From: Delphinus delphis
Lineage: Eukaryota; Chordata; Mammalia; Artiodactyla; Delphinidae
Direction of reading: 5' to 3'
Assembly: GCF_949987515.2 (NCBI RefSeq)
Contig: NC_082694.2
Coordinates: 40,299,951-40,363,950, forward strand
DNA: 64,000 nt
Below, piece after piece: positions 12,035 to 24,764 of the stretch. The translations under genes and the position numbers were made by a program. Numbering within the stretch: the first letter of the stretch is position 1; every line of letters starts with the position of its first letter. The notes below the pieces were generated by a model. That model was not told the origin of the DNA. It saw only the letters and a program-made list of their open reading frames with translations, and did not search any database.

Positions 12035-14092
12035 TTCTCATATACAAATGGAAATTCATGTATCATGCCCTCCACAAATATAAGCAAGGTTGTGCACATA
12101 TGTCCCAAATTAATTCTGAAACAATTTCAGACCCAGATTTGTGTTAATGTATTTAGCAAATAATTAGTTGTCCATTCATTCATTAACAGCATATTTTAAA
12201 ACTTCTTGCAAAACCCCACCTCCCCCCTTAACAAAGTGGCACTTCTAAGAAGCAGAAGGGATATAAAATGTGTCGGGTAAGATGGGAAAACAAATCAAAA
12301 GAAGAAAATTACATGTTAGTTGTAGAAGAACATTAGTCATAGAAATGGGATTTACAAAGAAACACTTTGCTTCCCTTTACCTTTTCACACAAAAAGGGTG
12401 AAGTTGTGAATTGGAGCTGCATCAGTGGGTACTTTAGCATTTTATGATTCCAGTTTAGTATAATGCTTTTCTCTCTTGGACATTATAATTTTTCTTCCAT
12501 TTGTAAAGTGCTTTATAGTTTTCTAAGCAGTTTCACATAGCATAGTTCATTTGTGGAACTAATAGCATTTACGTGGGATAACAGTATTCTAATAGAATTG
12601 TGCAATTCGCATAATGAGTTTAACTTGTTATTAAAATGAATGTCACTCGGATAAGATTGAAGGAGGAACCAGACTGGTCAAGTCTTGAGGTAAGTGCCAA
12701 CTATTCCTGATTTGTAAGAGGCAGGGGTCCATGTGTCCTTCTTCAGGCTGCTTGATTCTTTCCCTTTATTTGTACACCACCTTTCCTTTGTCTCCATTTT
12801 CAGTTAGCACAGAGGATATCTTCGGGGCAGGGAAAGTGGGAATCAAAGGGCTTAATATCCTGCTCTGTACCTACTAAGGGTACGAGAAATATATATGTTT
12901 ATTTTTTATTCATTTTCATACATTTCATCAAAAATATTAAAATTGGGATCCAAATGAGTATAGCTGGCCACTTTTTAGTAGCTGGCATAAAGATTTGAAA
13001 ATAGTCTATGCAGAGGTTAACAGAAACCCAAAGCAGTGTTTAGAATGAGCTAATAGCATTTTACCCAATTAAAATGCACCTCTAGTCTTGGCATAGAGAG
13101 ACTAGACAATACCTAATGCAGAATCACCCTGTCTATTCTTTCTTCATCTCTTCTCTGCTCAAACATTGATGGAGGCCTGGTTTTCCACCTACGGAGCTTC
13201 ATACCTCCTTAAAATCTTATTTTTGGTAAAAATGCAAAATCATCTAGCATGGGATAATTGGATAGCTATCAATTTAAAGGTATTCTTGGAAAAAGGAATT
13301 GGAGGGTCTGGGGCAATAAAGAGGAAATGGGGGAGTGGAAGGTGAGAAATAAAATTACTTTGGATGAATATGACCATGGGTAAAACATTTTAACTTTAAA
13401 ACAGGAAGGCTAAAGGCACAGATAGCTGTCCCCACTTCATATTTTCCTTAAGAGTTGTGACGGAGATTCCTGGGTTCCATTCTCATTTTTCCCTCTTACA
13501 AACATGTCACCCACATTATTTTATGTGGGAATGTGCCCAGCTGAAAATCTGCATGGCCCAGCCACCCTTTCTCCTTGTTTATATCAGCCTACAGTTTTTG
13601 CAGTATAGTTAGACTTTCTGACCACAAGGACTTGTAGAGAATGGAAGCTATGCTAAGGATAGAGGGAAAGAACATGAAAGGAATCTGAGATACTTATGCT
13701 GTGTTGAACATCTCTTGTGTTTGCCTTTTATTCCAGCCTCTGCTAGGTGACCAGCTTAGAATCTCTAATCACTGCCTTCACATGGGATGCTAGTAGGAAC
13801 GTCTTTGACATATTAAATACTAATCTAGAAATGTGAGTGGTAGTGTATACGGAGAGTTAACACATCTTGGAACTACCAAGTACCCTTACCAAAGGGAGGT
13901 GGGGGACAGGGAATCCATTGTCCTCTTTGCGTCAGAAGATCCTGAAATGTATTTCATGAAGCTTCTCCAACAGCCCATGGAACAGTGAAATAAGCCATCC
14001 ATAGTGGTGATGGCTCGGTAAAACAACCCTGTATTGGCATTCTTTTCTCCTCCAGTATACACTCCCTCTATACTCCACTCCTGCCCATAAAT
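12035..14092. other. single-copy noncoding sequence
   Basis: Nothing firmly recognised. The stretch 12495-12560 ('gtaaagtgctttatagtttt') resembles a MIR/L2-type core but is too short to call. A donor-like GAG|GTAAGTG at 12689/12690 lacks a convincing acceptor. Confidence 0.4.
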
Positions 14093-14140
14093 AAATGACT
14101 TTTGCCTCAGACTGGCAAAAGTCTGAGGCAAAAGTCATTT
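14093..14140. repeat. perfect 20-bp inverted repeat with 8-base loop
   Basis: Arms at 14093-14112 and 14121-14140 are exact reverse complements, separated by 'tggcaaaa' (14113-14120). Pairing stops at once outside the arms (T/T at 14092/14141). No repeat family explains it. Confidence 0.97.
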
Positions 14141-14279
14141 TGCCTGGAACCTCTTTCCAGAGATTCCAGGTAGCTACAGATAAAATCATTTAGTAATAAA
14201 ACAGTCCTGAACTGCCTAACTCTGAACTTTTTTCTTCTCTGACAAGAGAGTTTTCAGCTCAAGAATTTCTATTTGTTCT

Positions 14280-14960
14280 TCTTTTGTAAAATACTTTATT
14301 TTAGAGTAGTTTTAGGTTCACAGTAAAATTGAGAAGGTACAGAGATTTTTCATATATGCCCTGCCCTCCTCAACGTATACAGCCTCCCCCATTAAACATC
14401 CTCTACCAGAATGGTACATTTGTTACCACTGATGAACCTATCCTGGCACATCTAATCACCCATGGTTCATAGTTTACCTTAGAGTTCACTCCTGGTGTTG
14501 TGCATTCTCTGGGTCTGGACAAATGTATGATGACATGTATTCATCATTACAGTATCATGAAGAGTATTTTCACTGTCTTACAAATTCCCCACTCTCTACC
14601 TTCTCATTCCCTCCCAAACCCTGGTAACCACTGATGGTTTTAGTGTCTCTGTTGTTTTGCCTTTTCTAGAATGTCATATAGTTCGGATCATAGAGTGTGT
14701 AGCCTTCTTAATTGGCCTCTTTCACTTGGTAATATGCATTTAAGGTTGCTCCGTGTCTTTTCATAGCTTGATAGCTCATTTCTTTTTAGTGTTGAATAAT
14801 ATTCCGTGGTCTGAATGTACTAGTTTATTTATCCATTCACCTGCTGAAGGACGTCTTGATTGCTTCCAGGGTTTGGAAATTATGAATAAATCTGCTATAG
14901 ACATCTGTGTTCTTGTGGAGACATTAGTTCTTTTTTATGATTTCTGTTTCTAATTTATAT
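14280..14960 (-). mobile_element. ancient L1 (L1M) 3' end, antisense
   Basis: The plus strand is the reverse complement of an old L1 3' UTR and the ORF2 C-terminus. Landmarks are 'ctggtaaccactgatggttt', 'ttttgccttttctagaatgt', 'cttgatagctcatttctttt', 'tgaataatattccgtgg' and 'tatccattcacctgctgaagg'. No intact frame remains. It lies directly beside an L1 5' segment in the same orientation (from 14965), so the two may be one internally deleted element or two neighbours. Confidence 0.85.
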
Positions 14961-14964
14961 TCTC

Positions 14965-16150
14965 TATTTAATGAGACATTATTCTTGTACTTTCCTTTAG
15001 TTCTTTAGTCATGTTTTTTTTTAGTTCTTTGGACATATCTTATATAAAGTTTTTCTACTAAGTACAATTTCTAGTTTTCATGATGACAGTTTCTGTTGAC
15101 TGATTTTTTTTTACTGTGCATGGACCATACGTTCTTTTTTAAATTTTATTGGAGTATAGTTGATTTACAATGTTGTGTTAGTTTATGCTGTATAGCAAAG
15201 TGAATCAGCTATATGTTCACTCTTTTTTAGATTCTTTTCCCATATAGGTCATTACAGGGTATTGAGTAGAGTTCCCTGTGCTATACAATAGGTCCTTATT
15301 AGTTATCTGTTTTATATATAGTAGTATGTATATGTCAATCCCAATCTCCCAATTTATCCCCGCCCCCTTTCCCCAGGCCATATGTTCATGTTTCTCTGTA
15401 TCTCTTGCAGTTTTGTTTGTTGAAAATTAAGAAGAAAAAATCTTTTTCAAATTTAAGTAATAGCCACTTGGCAAATCAGATTTCCCCCTACCATCTTCAG
15501 AGTTTGTTGTTACTGCTGTTTGTTATTTTTATAGCTGTTTGTTTAATTACTTTCCTTGACTAATTCTTTAGTATTCATATTATTTTTCATGTGTGGCCAC
15601 TGAAACACCTGCGTGGCTAGCTGATTGGCTGGCCTATTAGACAAATTACACTGAAATATCCTTAAGTATCTTGAACCAATAATTTTCTGGGGAGAAGCTG
15701 TTTTTAGAAGATGAACTTGAGAATAGTGAAATAAAGATAAGCCATGCAAGTTGGGGTTTCCAGGGAACTTTCAGACAAGTAACATATGACAATTATGTGG
15801 GTATGGAACTTTTAAGGAGGTCCAACCATTTTGTATCCATGTCAGTGGCCCCTAGACTGTTAGGTTTTATAACTACTCTGATTGTGAGGACTTTTGCTTT
15901 CAAGGATTCTGTAGATCTGAAGAGAGAGTTATGGGGAAATGACAAGTTAAAATGCCATAAAGTTTCCTGTTCTTACCATGGTCCAGCTATTTTTCCTAAA
16001 TAGACACTTCTTAGATTGTTGCAAGGCTTTGGTTAAGTTCCAAAATTCTGAAAATATTTATTTTACTATTTCCCCAGTATTCTCATCGCTTTCACAGAAG
16101 AATGGAATTTTGCAGGTCCTTACTCTGCCATTCAGGACAATGTTGCCCCC
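14965..16150 (-). mobile_element. ancient L1 5' UTR / ORF1 start, antisense, interrupted
   Basis: The plus strand reads as the reverse complement of an L1M 5' UTR and the beginning of ORF1. Landmarks are 'aatgagacattattcttg', 'tagttctttggacatatctt', 'gtgtggccactgaaacacc', 'gaagatgaacttgagaatag', 'gtccaaccattttgtatcc' and 'cttactctgccattcagg'. A younger L1 3' fragment is inserted at 15135-15375. The next bases (from 16155) are ORF1 C-terminal L1 sequence on the opposite strand, which is the geometry of a 5'-inverted insertion. Recognition rests on remembered consensus blocks. Confidence 0.6.
15123..15387 (-). mobile_element. 5'-truncated L1 3' end, antisense
   Basis: The body at 15135-15375 carries the reverse complement of a cetartiodactyl-type L1 3' UTR: a T-rich start, 'ttattggagtatagttgatt', 'agagttccctgtgctatac', 'ttattagttatctgttttat' and 'caatcccaatctcccaattt'. 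Flanking 12-base segments 'gaccatacgttc' (15123-15134) and 'ggccatatgttc' (15376-15387) differ by two transitions and fit an aged target-site duplication. It sits inside the older L1 5' segment. Confidence 0.85.
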
Positions 16151-16708
16151 AGAATACTGTCTTAATTCAAGAATGAAGGGAAACCTAAAATATTCTCAGA
16201 TGAAGGAAAACTAACATAATTTGTCACCAAATGGGCATTAGACATTTTTTCTCCTCTTGAGTTTTCTAAATTATTTTTTTAAATATGGTCCTCAGTGTAT
16301 GTAGAGGAAACATTAAAGACAGTTATACAGTGAATGTGGGAAGGTAAAGAGATGTAAAGGAGGTCACATTTCTACACTTCACCCTAACTGGTAAAATGAT
16401 GACACAAGTAGACTCTGATAAGGTGTCTATATTTTGTAATACCTAGGACCATCACTAAAAAATACAAAGAGATAATAAGCTCAAAGCTACTGTATATAAA
16501 TCAAAATAGAGTTATAAAAATGTGTAATTATTCCCTAAATGGATAAGAAAAAGAAATTAAACAAAAACAGAGGTAACAAATAGGGGGAAAAAACGCATAC
16601 TTAAGCCCTAACATATCAATAATTACATTAAATATAAAAGGTTTAAATACACCAATTAAAAGACAATGAGGGCAGGGTTGACTAAAAAATAACCTAGCTG
16701 TTGTTTAT

Positions 16709-17016
16709 AAGAAATTTACTTCAGGGACTTCCCTGGTAGTGCAGTGGTTAAGAATCCACCTGCCCATGCAGGGAACACAGGTTCAATCCCTGGTCCAGGA
16801 AGATCCCACATGCTGCAGAGCAGCTAAGCCCATGTGCCACAACTACTGAGCCTGTGCTCTAGAGCCGGTACACCGCACCAAGAGAAGCCACTGCAGTGAG
16901 AAGCCCGCACACCGCAATGAAAGAGTAGCCCCACACTTGCCACAACTAGAGAGAAAGACCATGCAGAGCAACAAAGACCCAGCACAGCCATAAAAAAAAA
17001 AAAGAAATTTACTTCA
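16709..17016 (+). mobile_element. CHR-type tRNA-derived SINE (long form) with perfect TSD
   Basis: The body at 16724-17001 begins 'gggacttccctggtagtgca' and has A box TAGTGCAGTGG (16737-16747) and B box GGTTCAATCCC (16780-16790). It continues through the long tRNA-unrelated part ('gaagccactgcagtgagaag', 'gcaacaaagacccagcaca') to an A run. An exact 15-base duplication, 'aagaaatttacttca', lies at 16709-16723 and 17002-17016. The host is the ancient L1, so the SINE is the younger element. The long body separates it from the short-form copies at 11.9, 44.2 and 45.5 kb. Confidence 0.97.
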
Positions 17017-17188
17017 AATACAGTGATATAGGTATATTGAAAATAAAAGGGTATAAAAAGATACATCATCCAAATATTAATAAAAAGAAAGCAGGGGTAG
17101 CTATATTAACATTATATAAAGTAGACTTCAGAACAAAGAAAATTGCCAGGGACATTACATACTAATTAATTGATTAGTGTATCAAGAA

Positions 17189-17557
17189 GATATATCAATT
17201 CTAAGTGTGTATGCCCCAGACAAAAGAACTGAAAATATGTGAAGCAAAAACTGATAGAGCTGAAAGGAAAAGTAGACAAACCCACAGTTATAGTTGAAAA
17301 TTTCAATATCCCTCTTTCAACCATTGATAATATGACTAGACAGAAAATCAGTAAGATTATAGATGATCTCAGTAAGATATATCAATTCTAAGTGTATATG
17401 TCCCAGACAAAAGAACTGAAAATATGTGAAGTAAAAACTGATAGAGCTGAAAGGAAAAGTAGACAAGCCCACAATTATAGTTGAAAATTTCAATATCTCT
17501 CTTTCAACCATTGATAATACGACTAGACAGAAAATCAGTAAGATTATAGATGATCTC
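17189..17557 (+). repeat. 187-bp direct tandem duplication inside an L1 relic
   Basis: Copy 1 (17189-17375) and copy 2 (17376-17557) align without gaps. I count seven differences over about 182 bases and all are transitions. Both copies come from the L1 endonuclease-coding region, from 'gatatatcaattctaagtgt' to 'agatgatctc'. Only one copy is expected in an L1, so the duplication arose after insertion or in the source copy. Confidence 0.95.
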
Positions 17558-18889
17558 ACGGGATCTATTTGACATTTATAGAACATTTCAACCAAAACAA
17601 CAGAATACACTTTCTTTTCAAATGCTAATGGAACATCTACTAAGGTAGATCATATCCTGGGCCATAAAACAATCTTAACACATTTAAAAGAATTGAAATC
17701 ATACCAGTTGTGTTCTCTGACCATAGTACAATCAAATGAATAATCAATAGCAGAATTATAATATGCAAGTCACCAAACTACTTGGAAGCTAAACAACACA
17801 CTTCTAAATTACTCAGGAGCCAAAGAGGAAGTCCTAAGGAGTATTAAAGAATTACATTGAACTAAATGAAAATGAAAACACAGCATATCAAATTTTATGA
17901 TATGTTGATGAAGTAGTGCTGAAAGGCAAATTTGTAGCAGTAAATTATTACATTAGAAAAAAGGAAAACTTTCAAATCAATAATCTAAGCTTCTGGCTCA
18001 AGAAAGTAGAAAAAAGAGCAAAATAAATGGAAGCAAAAAGAAGGAAGGAAATAATAAAGAGCAGAGATCAGATAAATTTAAAATACTAAAACATTGGACA
18101 AAGCCCATAAAACAAATCGCTGGGTTATTGGGGAAAAATTGATAAAATTGACAGTCCTTTAGCAATACTGACAAAAAAAGAATAACACAATTGACCAGTA
18201 TCAAGAATGAAACAGGATGCATTATGACAGACACTTCCGACTTTACAATGATAATAAGGAAAAAATCCGAACAATTTTACACATATAAATTTGAAAACTT
18301 TGGTGAATGTAGATGATCGATTTCTCAAAAGTACAAACTATTACAACTCATTCAACATGTGACAGATAATTTGAATAGTCCTACAACTATTGAGAAAATT
18401 AAATTTGTAAGTTAAAGTCTTCTGAAAAAGGATTCTTGAGGCGTCAATGGTTTCTTTGAAGAGGTCTAAGCTTTACAGAAGAATTAGCACAAGTTCTACA
18501 CAGTATCTTCCAGGAGATAGAAGAGGAGAAAACATTTCTCAACTTGTTTTGTGAAGCCACTCTTAGCTTGATAACAAAACCAGAGAGGGAGAGTACAAAA
18601 AATTTAACAATTTATCAATGATATTAATACTGTTTTTTAAAAATACATGTGTATCTATTATAATTTGGCAAGTCTGATTAAGAAAAGAGTGACACTACAT
18701 AAACATTTGATTTATGAAATGGGTTGTAATTACAGATGTGAACGATATTTAAATAATAGCAAGAGCATACCATGAGCATATTTAAAGCATATTTAAGGCA
18801 ACAATTATTCTTTTCATATGGATATTGTACACACACATATAACTGATGCAAGAAAAAGTGGAAACTTTGACTAAATTAATAACAAAGAA

Positions 18890-18993
18890 GGACACTGAAG
18901 GTCAGTCAGCTCTGGATTTCCAATTCTGGTAATGATGAATAGGTAGTGTAATCAACTATCCTGTTGAAAAAAAACCTGAAAAATGTAGACGAA

Positions 18994-19036
<43 letters not shown>

Positions 19037-22000
19037 CCTGAAGGCACTGGAGAACTAGTAAGCCACTGACAACTTAACAGACCAAAACAAGAGAAGTCAG
19101 AAATATAGAGGTGAGCCCAGCACCTAGGGTCCCTTTTAGTCCAGTGTATTTGCTGATACCTTATTCAGTGATCTGGAATGAGAACAAAGAATGGCAAATA
19201 ACTAGAAGCTAAAAATAATTATTTAAAACTTTTATTCAAGTGCCAGAATTAAACAATATAATCACCACAACTGAGAACTAATGCACAGATTTAATAGCAT
19301 ATTAGGTAGAGTTTAAAAGAGAAATAGGAAGCTAGTACATAGTTAGATGAAAACTAGTACATTGTTAGATGGAAAAAGTCATAAATGCAGCAAAGAGAAA
19401 CAAACTGAAGGAAAATACAAAAGAGAGAAAAGAGATACAAAAAGGGAGGTTTTAACATACATGCTAAGACATGTCCAGAAGAAAAGTAGAGAAACTTTAG
19501 AGAGAGTAATATTTGAAGAGGCAATACCTGAAATATAAATACAAATTATACATAGAGCTCTATAAGTCTCAAGTAAAAGAAATTAAGAGAAAATTAGACC
19601 TATCATGTTAAAACTAGTGAAAACTAAGGACAAAGAATAAGATCTTAAAAGCAGCTGAGCAAAAGGACAGTTATTCTCAAAGGACCCACAACTTGACTAA
19701 CAGAAGACCTCACTACAGAAACAATGGAAGCCAGAAAGCATTGAAATGATATCTTCGACATGCTGAAAGACAAAAATGGTTAACCTAGAATTTTATAACT
19801 AGTGAAATTATCCTTCTGAAATAAAGATATTTTAAGAAAAATAGTAAAAAAATATCATCTATAACAATAACACATTAAAAGAAATTTCAAAGGGTTAGGG
19901 TAAGGGCTGCAAAGAAATTAAATGATTTACTGTATGAAGAAAAGAGAGAAAAGTACAAAAAAAGTAAACATGGGTACATCTAAATGATATTGACTGAAAA
20001 ATAAAATGAATTACATGTTTTTAGGGTTTAACACACACATGGAGAATCAAAATAGACAACAGTAGCAGCTTAGTAAATATAAAAATGGGAAATGGAGTTA
20101 AGGTGTTCTGAGGTCCTTGAAATGCCTGGGAAAAGATGGAAGTCTCATCTTGTATCAGTGTTTTATATGTCAAGAATTTATGCTCTAATCTCTAGTGTTA
20201 TTATTAAAAATAAATATTAAAAGTAAACAATGTTAAGGTAATAGAGGAAAGAAATAAAATAGTTTCTAAAAAAACTGTAAACCAAAATCAGGCAAAAAGG
20301 ACAAAAATTCAAATAAGTGGGATGTACTTACAGCAAATAGTAAATTTGACTTTATATTTGGAAACAACTTACATTAACTATTCCTTTAAATATAAATAGA
20401 GTAAATTCTCAAAGACAAAATTGTCAGCCTAAGTAAAACACAAAAACCACTTAAATGCAAATTAAAAGAGACCTTAAGGACACAGAAAAGTGAAAATTAA
20501 AAGGTTAGAAAGTACACACCAAGCAAACATTAACCAGAAGGCAGGTTGTGTAACTATATTATTATCAGACAAAGACTTCAAGGAAAAAATCATTAGTAGA
20601 TATAAACAAGGACACTTTACAATGACAAAAGTTTTAATTCAATCAGGAAAGAATAGTAATCCTAAATTTGTATATTCACCCAAAAAATAAATTCAAATGT
20701 ATAAAACAAAAGTAACTGAAAAACTACTACCAAAAGTCCTAATAAATCTACGACCATAATGATACATTTTAACACATTTCTCTAAGATAACTGATAAAAC
20801 TATTCAGAGAATAAAGCAGTAAGAAAAGAGAATATAGAATATTTGAATAACACAATTAACAAACATCATATGACTGATATAGAATACTGCAGATCCAACA
20901 TCTGCAGAATATAAATTCATATGAGTTACACATGGAGCATTAACCAAAATAGATTATCTGTTGATTCATATAGAAAGTCTAAACAAATTTCAAAGGATTG
21001 TAGTCATGTTCTGTATATTCTTTGATCACAGAGTAAGTTAAGCAGGGAAGAAAAACCGAAAAGATAACTCATAAATTTCTATATGTTTGGAAATTAAGAC
21101 GTATACTTACAAATATATTTTGAATCAAAAAAGAAATTAGAGAAAATTATAAATTTATGAGTGATAATGAAAATACAACTTGCAGATCACAGCTAAGGAA
21201 ATTTAGAGAGGCAGGTATAGATTTAGATGTATATACAAGAAGATAATAAAGATTAAAAAATAATGTGAACATCCATCTAAAGAAATTAGGCAAGAAAGAA
21301 CAGTGTGAAATCCAAAGAAAGTAGAAGGAATTAAATTATAAATATAGCAGAAATTAATGAAATAGAAGACAAACATGCAATAAAGCCAAATGTTAACTCT
21401 TTGAAATGTTTTGAAATGTTTCTAAAATTTATAGATTTCAGTTTTTAAATAAAACTGATAGAGGGAGAGAATCAAAATCAGGAATGAGAAAAGGACATTG
21501 CTACAAATCTTACAAATACTGTCATGCTTATATTATGAACAACTTTATAAAAATACAATATTAAATGCACAAATTCTTAAGGAAAATTGTTCTTACAAAA
21601 CTAGACTAAGTAGAAATAGAAGATTTAAATGTAAATAACTGTTAGACTACAAAAAATAAAATACACTCCATGGCCAGATGGTTTCATGAGTGAATTCTAC
21701 CAGTTATTTAGGGAGAAAAATCATGGCAGTCTTATACATCTTCTTCCAGAGAATAGAAAACAAAAACAAAATTAGGGAATACTTCCAACTCAGTTTATGT
21801 GGTGAGCATAACCTCAATACCGAAAATGACGAAGAATTACAAAAGGGACTCTAATAGGTCAATTTCTCTTATAAACATAGATGAAAAATTTTAAACAAAA
21901 AGCTAACTGAATGCAGCAATAAATAAAAATGGTCATATTTCATGATCAAGTTGGTTTTATTCCAAAAATGCAAAGTTTAACATTAGAAAATTAATTACTA

Positions 22001-23671
22001 TAGCTCACCACATCAACACAGCAGAGGAAAATAAAAACATTTTCAACAAATACAGAAAAGGCAATTTTAGAAACATTTGCTATTTATGATTAAAACAAAC
22101 ATATAAGCAAAACATCTTAGCAAAATAGGAATAGAAAGGAACTTCTTTCTTCTGATAAAATATAACTGTAAATAAACTTGTAGCAAATATCCTACTTAAT
22201 GGTGAAATATTGAAAGGTTTCAAGATTGGGAATGATTCAAAGATGGCTCTATGAGTACTAGTCAGAATTTTACCGGAAGTCCTTTTCAGGAAAGTAAGAT
22301 TTAAGAAGATACTAAAGAAATAAGAATTAAGTGAAAGAATTATAATTTTCATTGTTAAAGATATTATAATCATAAAAATCTGAATCAGATGAATTATTAG
22401 AATTAGTAAATGGGCATAGCAAAAGTAAAAAATCAATTATATTCCTGTGTACTAGTCTAAAAAAGAAGAAAATGAAATACGTCAGAAGAAACTATTTCAG
22501 TGTATAAAAATATTTATTTAGAGCAAATGTAATGAAAGATGTATATACTTGCACACAGAAAACTATAAAACAGTTTTGAGAGAAAATGAAGAAGTTCTAA
22601 ACAAATGAAAGAATGTTCATTGATTGGAAGACTCATTGTGAAAATATCATGTCTCCCAAAATTGATATTTAGATAGAATACAATCCCAAACAAATTCTCC
22701 AATAGATAGTATTATGAAAATTAACAGGCTAATTTTTAAATTTGTGTGGAAAAGGGCCAAGAATATTTTCTAGGACTTGTTCTATTAGATATCAAACTTA
22801 CAATGAAGGTACAGTAATTAAAACAGTATGGTATTGAAAAGTATACTTATGGAATAGAACAGATTTAGAAATAGACACACACATATATGGAGATGCAATT
22901 AATGATGGTAATCTTTATAGAAAAGTAGGAATGAACAGTTTTTTCACTAAATTTTGGAGGTCAACTGGCTATTACTATAGGAAAAATAATACTATGAGGA
23001 TTTGACCCTTATCTCACACCAATAGCAAAATTAACTTCAGGTGGGTTGTAGATTATAAAAATTCTAAAAAACATACAACCTCCTAACTCCAAGTGGGATG
23101 GAGGCTTGTATGGGCACTTCAAAAAGAGAATATATAAATTACCAATAAACATATGCTCAAAAAATGAAGATGCAAATGGAAATAACTATGAGATGTGTAT
23201 TCGTATGTATTCTCTAGACTAATAAAAGTTTAAAACACACAGTGGAGATCTGTAGCAAAAATAGAGAATGTGGAGCAATGCTGCTGATCACTGTTGCTGG
23301 GAGTGTCAATATCACTGCTTGGCATTATCTACTAAAGCATTTCTACTCCTTGAGATACCCTATAGAGATACATGCACATATGTACCAAGAAATATCAAAG
23401 GATGCCAATAGAAGCATGGTTTATAATAACCAAAACGTGAAACAGCATATTAGATACATAAAGAGTAATATATCTGTATAATGACGTATTATAAAGAAAT
23501 GAAATTGTTAGAGTATTGCTACATGTTAAAACATGAATACTCACAAGCATATAACGTTGAGAAAAGGAAGCACTACATGAAATGGGATACATACTATATG
23601 ATTCCACTTATATTCAGTTCAAAATCAAGGAAAACCAGATTATAATGTTCAAAATTAAGATACTGATTGCA
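18890..23671 (+). pseudogene. ancient L1 (L1M), 5' part to 3' UTR, decayed
   Basis: A second old L1 in the same direction. It holds a 5' segment ('ggtgagcccagcacctaggg', 19112), the ORF1 C-terminus ('gaaacaatggaagccagaaa', about 19717), ORF2 through the reverse transcriptase ('ccatggccagatggtttcat', about 21668; 'catgatcaagttggttttat', about 21941) and a 3' UTR ('ggttataataacc'-type block near 23420; 'tatatgattccacttatat', about 23594). Every frame is broken. The 3' UTR is interrupted at 23671 by a younger L1 and resumes at 28848. A TG microsatellite lies inside at 18995-19032. Confidence 0.75.
18995..19032. repeat. (TG)n microsatellite
   Basis: A pure TG run of about 38 bases (19 units). 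It is the longest uninterrupted dinucleotide tract in the window and probably length-polymorphic. Confidence 0.95.
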
Positions 23672-23817
23672 CTGGTCACTCCCATCAGGAAACTTGCAAA
23701 AGCCTCTTAGAGGTCCTCATCCACCAGAGGGCAGACAGCAGAACCAAGAAGAACTACAGTCCTGCAGCCTGTGGCACAAAAACCACATTCACAGAAAGAT
23801 AGACAAAATGAAAAGGT

Positions 23818-24706
23818 AGAGGGCTATGTACCAGATGAAGGAACACGATAAAATCCTAGAAAAACAACTAAATGAAGTAGAGATAGGAAACCTTCAAGAA
23901 AAAACATTCAGAACAATGATAGTGAAGATGATCCAGGACCTCGGGAAAAAAATGGAGGCAAAGATCGAGAAGATGCAAGAAATGTTTAACAGAGACCTGG
24001 AAGAATTAAAGAACAAACAGAGATGAACAACACAATAACTGAAATGAAAAATACACAAGAAGGAATCAATGGCAGAGTAACTGAGGCAGAAGGATGGACA
24101 AGTGACCTGGAAGACAGAATGGTGGAATTCACTGCTGCGGAACAGAATAAAGAAAAAAGAATGAAAAGAAATGAAGACAGCCTAAGAGACCTCTGGGACA
24201 ACATTAAATGCGGAAACATCCGTATTATAGGGGTCCCAGAAGGAGGAGAGAGAGAGAAAGACCCAAGAAAATATTTGAAGAGATTATAGCCAAAAACTTC
24301 CCTAACATGGGAAAGGAAATAGCCACCCAAGTCCAGGAAGTGCAGACAGTCCCATACAGGATAAACCCAAGGAGAAACACGCCGAGACACATAGTAATCA
24401 AACTGGCAAAATTAAAGAAAAAGAAAAATTATTGAAAGCAGCAAGGGAAAAATGACAAATAACATACAAGGGACTCCCATAAGGTTAGCAGCTGCTTTCT
24501 CAGCAGAAACTCTATAAGCCAGAAGGGAGTGGCATGATATACTTAAAGTAATGAAAGGGAAGAAACTACAACCAAGATTACGCTACCCAGCAAGGATCTC
24601 ATTTAGATTCAATGGAGAAATCAAAAGCTTTAAAGACAAGCAAAAGCTAAGAGAATCCAGCACCACCAAACCAGCTCTACAACAAATGCTAAAGGAACTT
24701 CTCTAA
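23818..24706 (+). pseudogene. L1 ORF1 remnant (RNA-binding protein p40-like)
   Basis: In an intact L1 this would make the nucleic-acid-binding ORF1 protein: a coiled coil, an RRM and a C-terminal domain that coats L1 RNA. The expected start ATG at 23818 is followed three codons later by TAG. A downstream ATG at 23826 opens the coiled-coil part (KMEAKIEKMQEMFNRDLEEL). A frame change follows near 24025, and RRM-type sequence (IRIIGVPEGG) and the C-terminal PRRNTPRHIVIK block lie in two more frames. The stop is TAA at 24704-24706. The span of 889 bases is not a multiple of three, so it is a pseudogene. Confidence 0.9.
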
Positions 24707-24764
24707 GTGGGAAGCATAAGAGAAGAAAAGGACCTACAAAAACAAACCCATAACAATTAAGAAA

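Larger units (their letters stand above)
16155..18880 (+). pseudogene. ancient L1 (L1M): ORF1 end to ORF2 reverse transcriptase, decayed
   Basis: The sense-strand order is ORF1 C-terminus ('tattctcagatgaaggaaaac', 16192 on), the inter-ORF spacer, the endonuclease start ('atatcaataattacattaaa', about 16613), endonuclease ('tagatcatatcctgggcca', about 17646), and on towards the reverse transcriptase ('aaaaccagagagggagag', about 18577). All frames hold many stops and frameshifts. A CHR SINE splits it at 16724-17001 and a 187-base tandem duplication lies at 17189-17557. The 3' end is lost or unrecognisable past about 18.7 kb. It is a dead relic. Confidence 0.75.

Noticed and set aside
12531..12690. 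Exon-like interval with donor GAG|GTAAGTG
   Set aside because: The acceptor is poor and lies in MIR/L2-like sequence.
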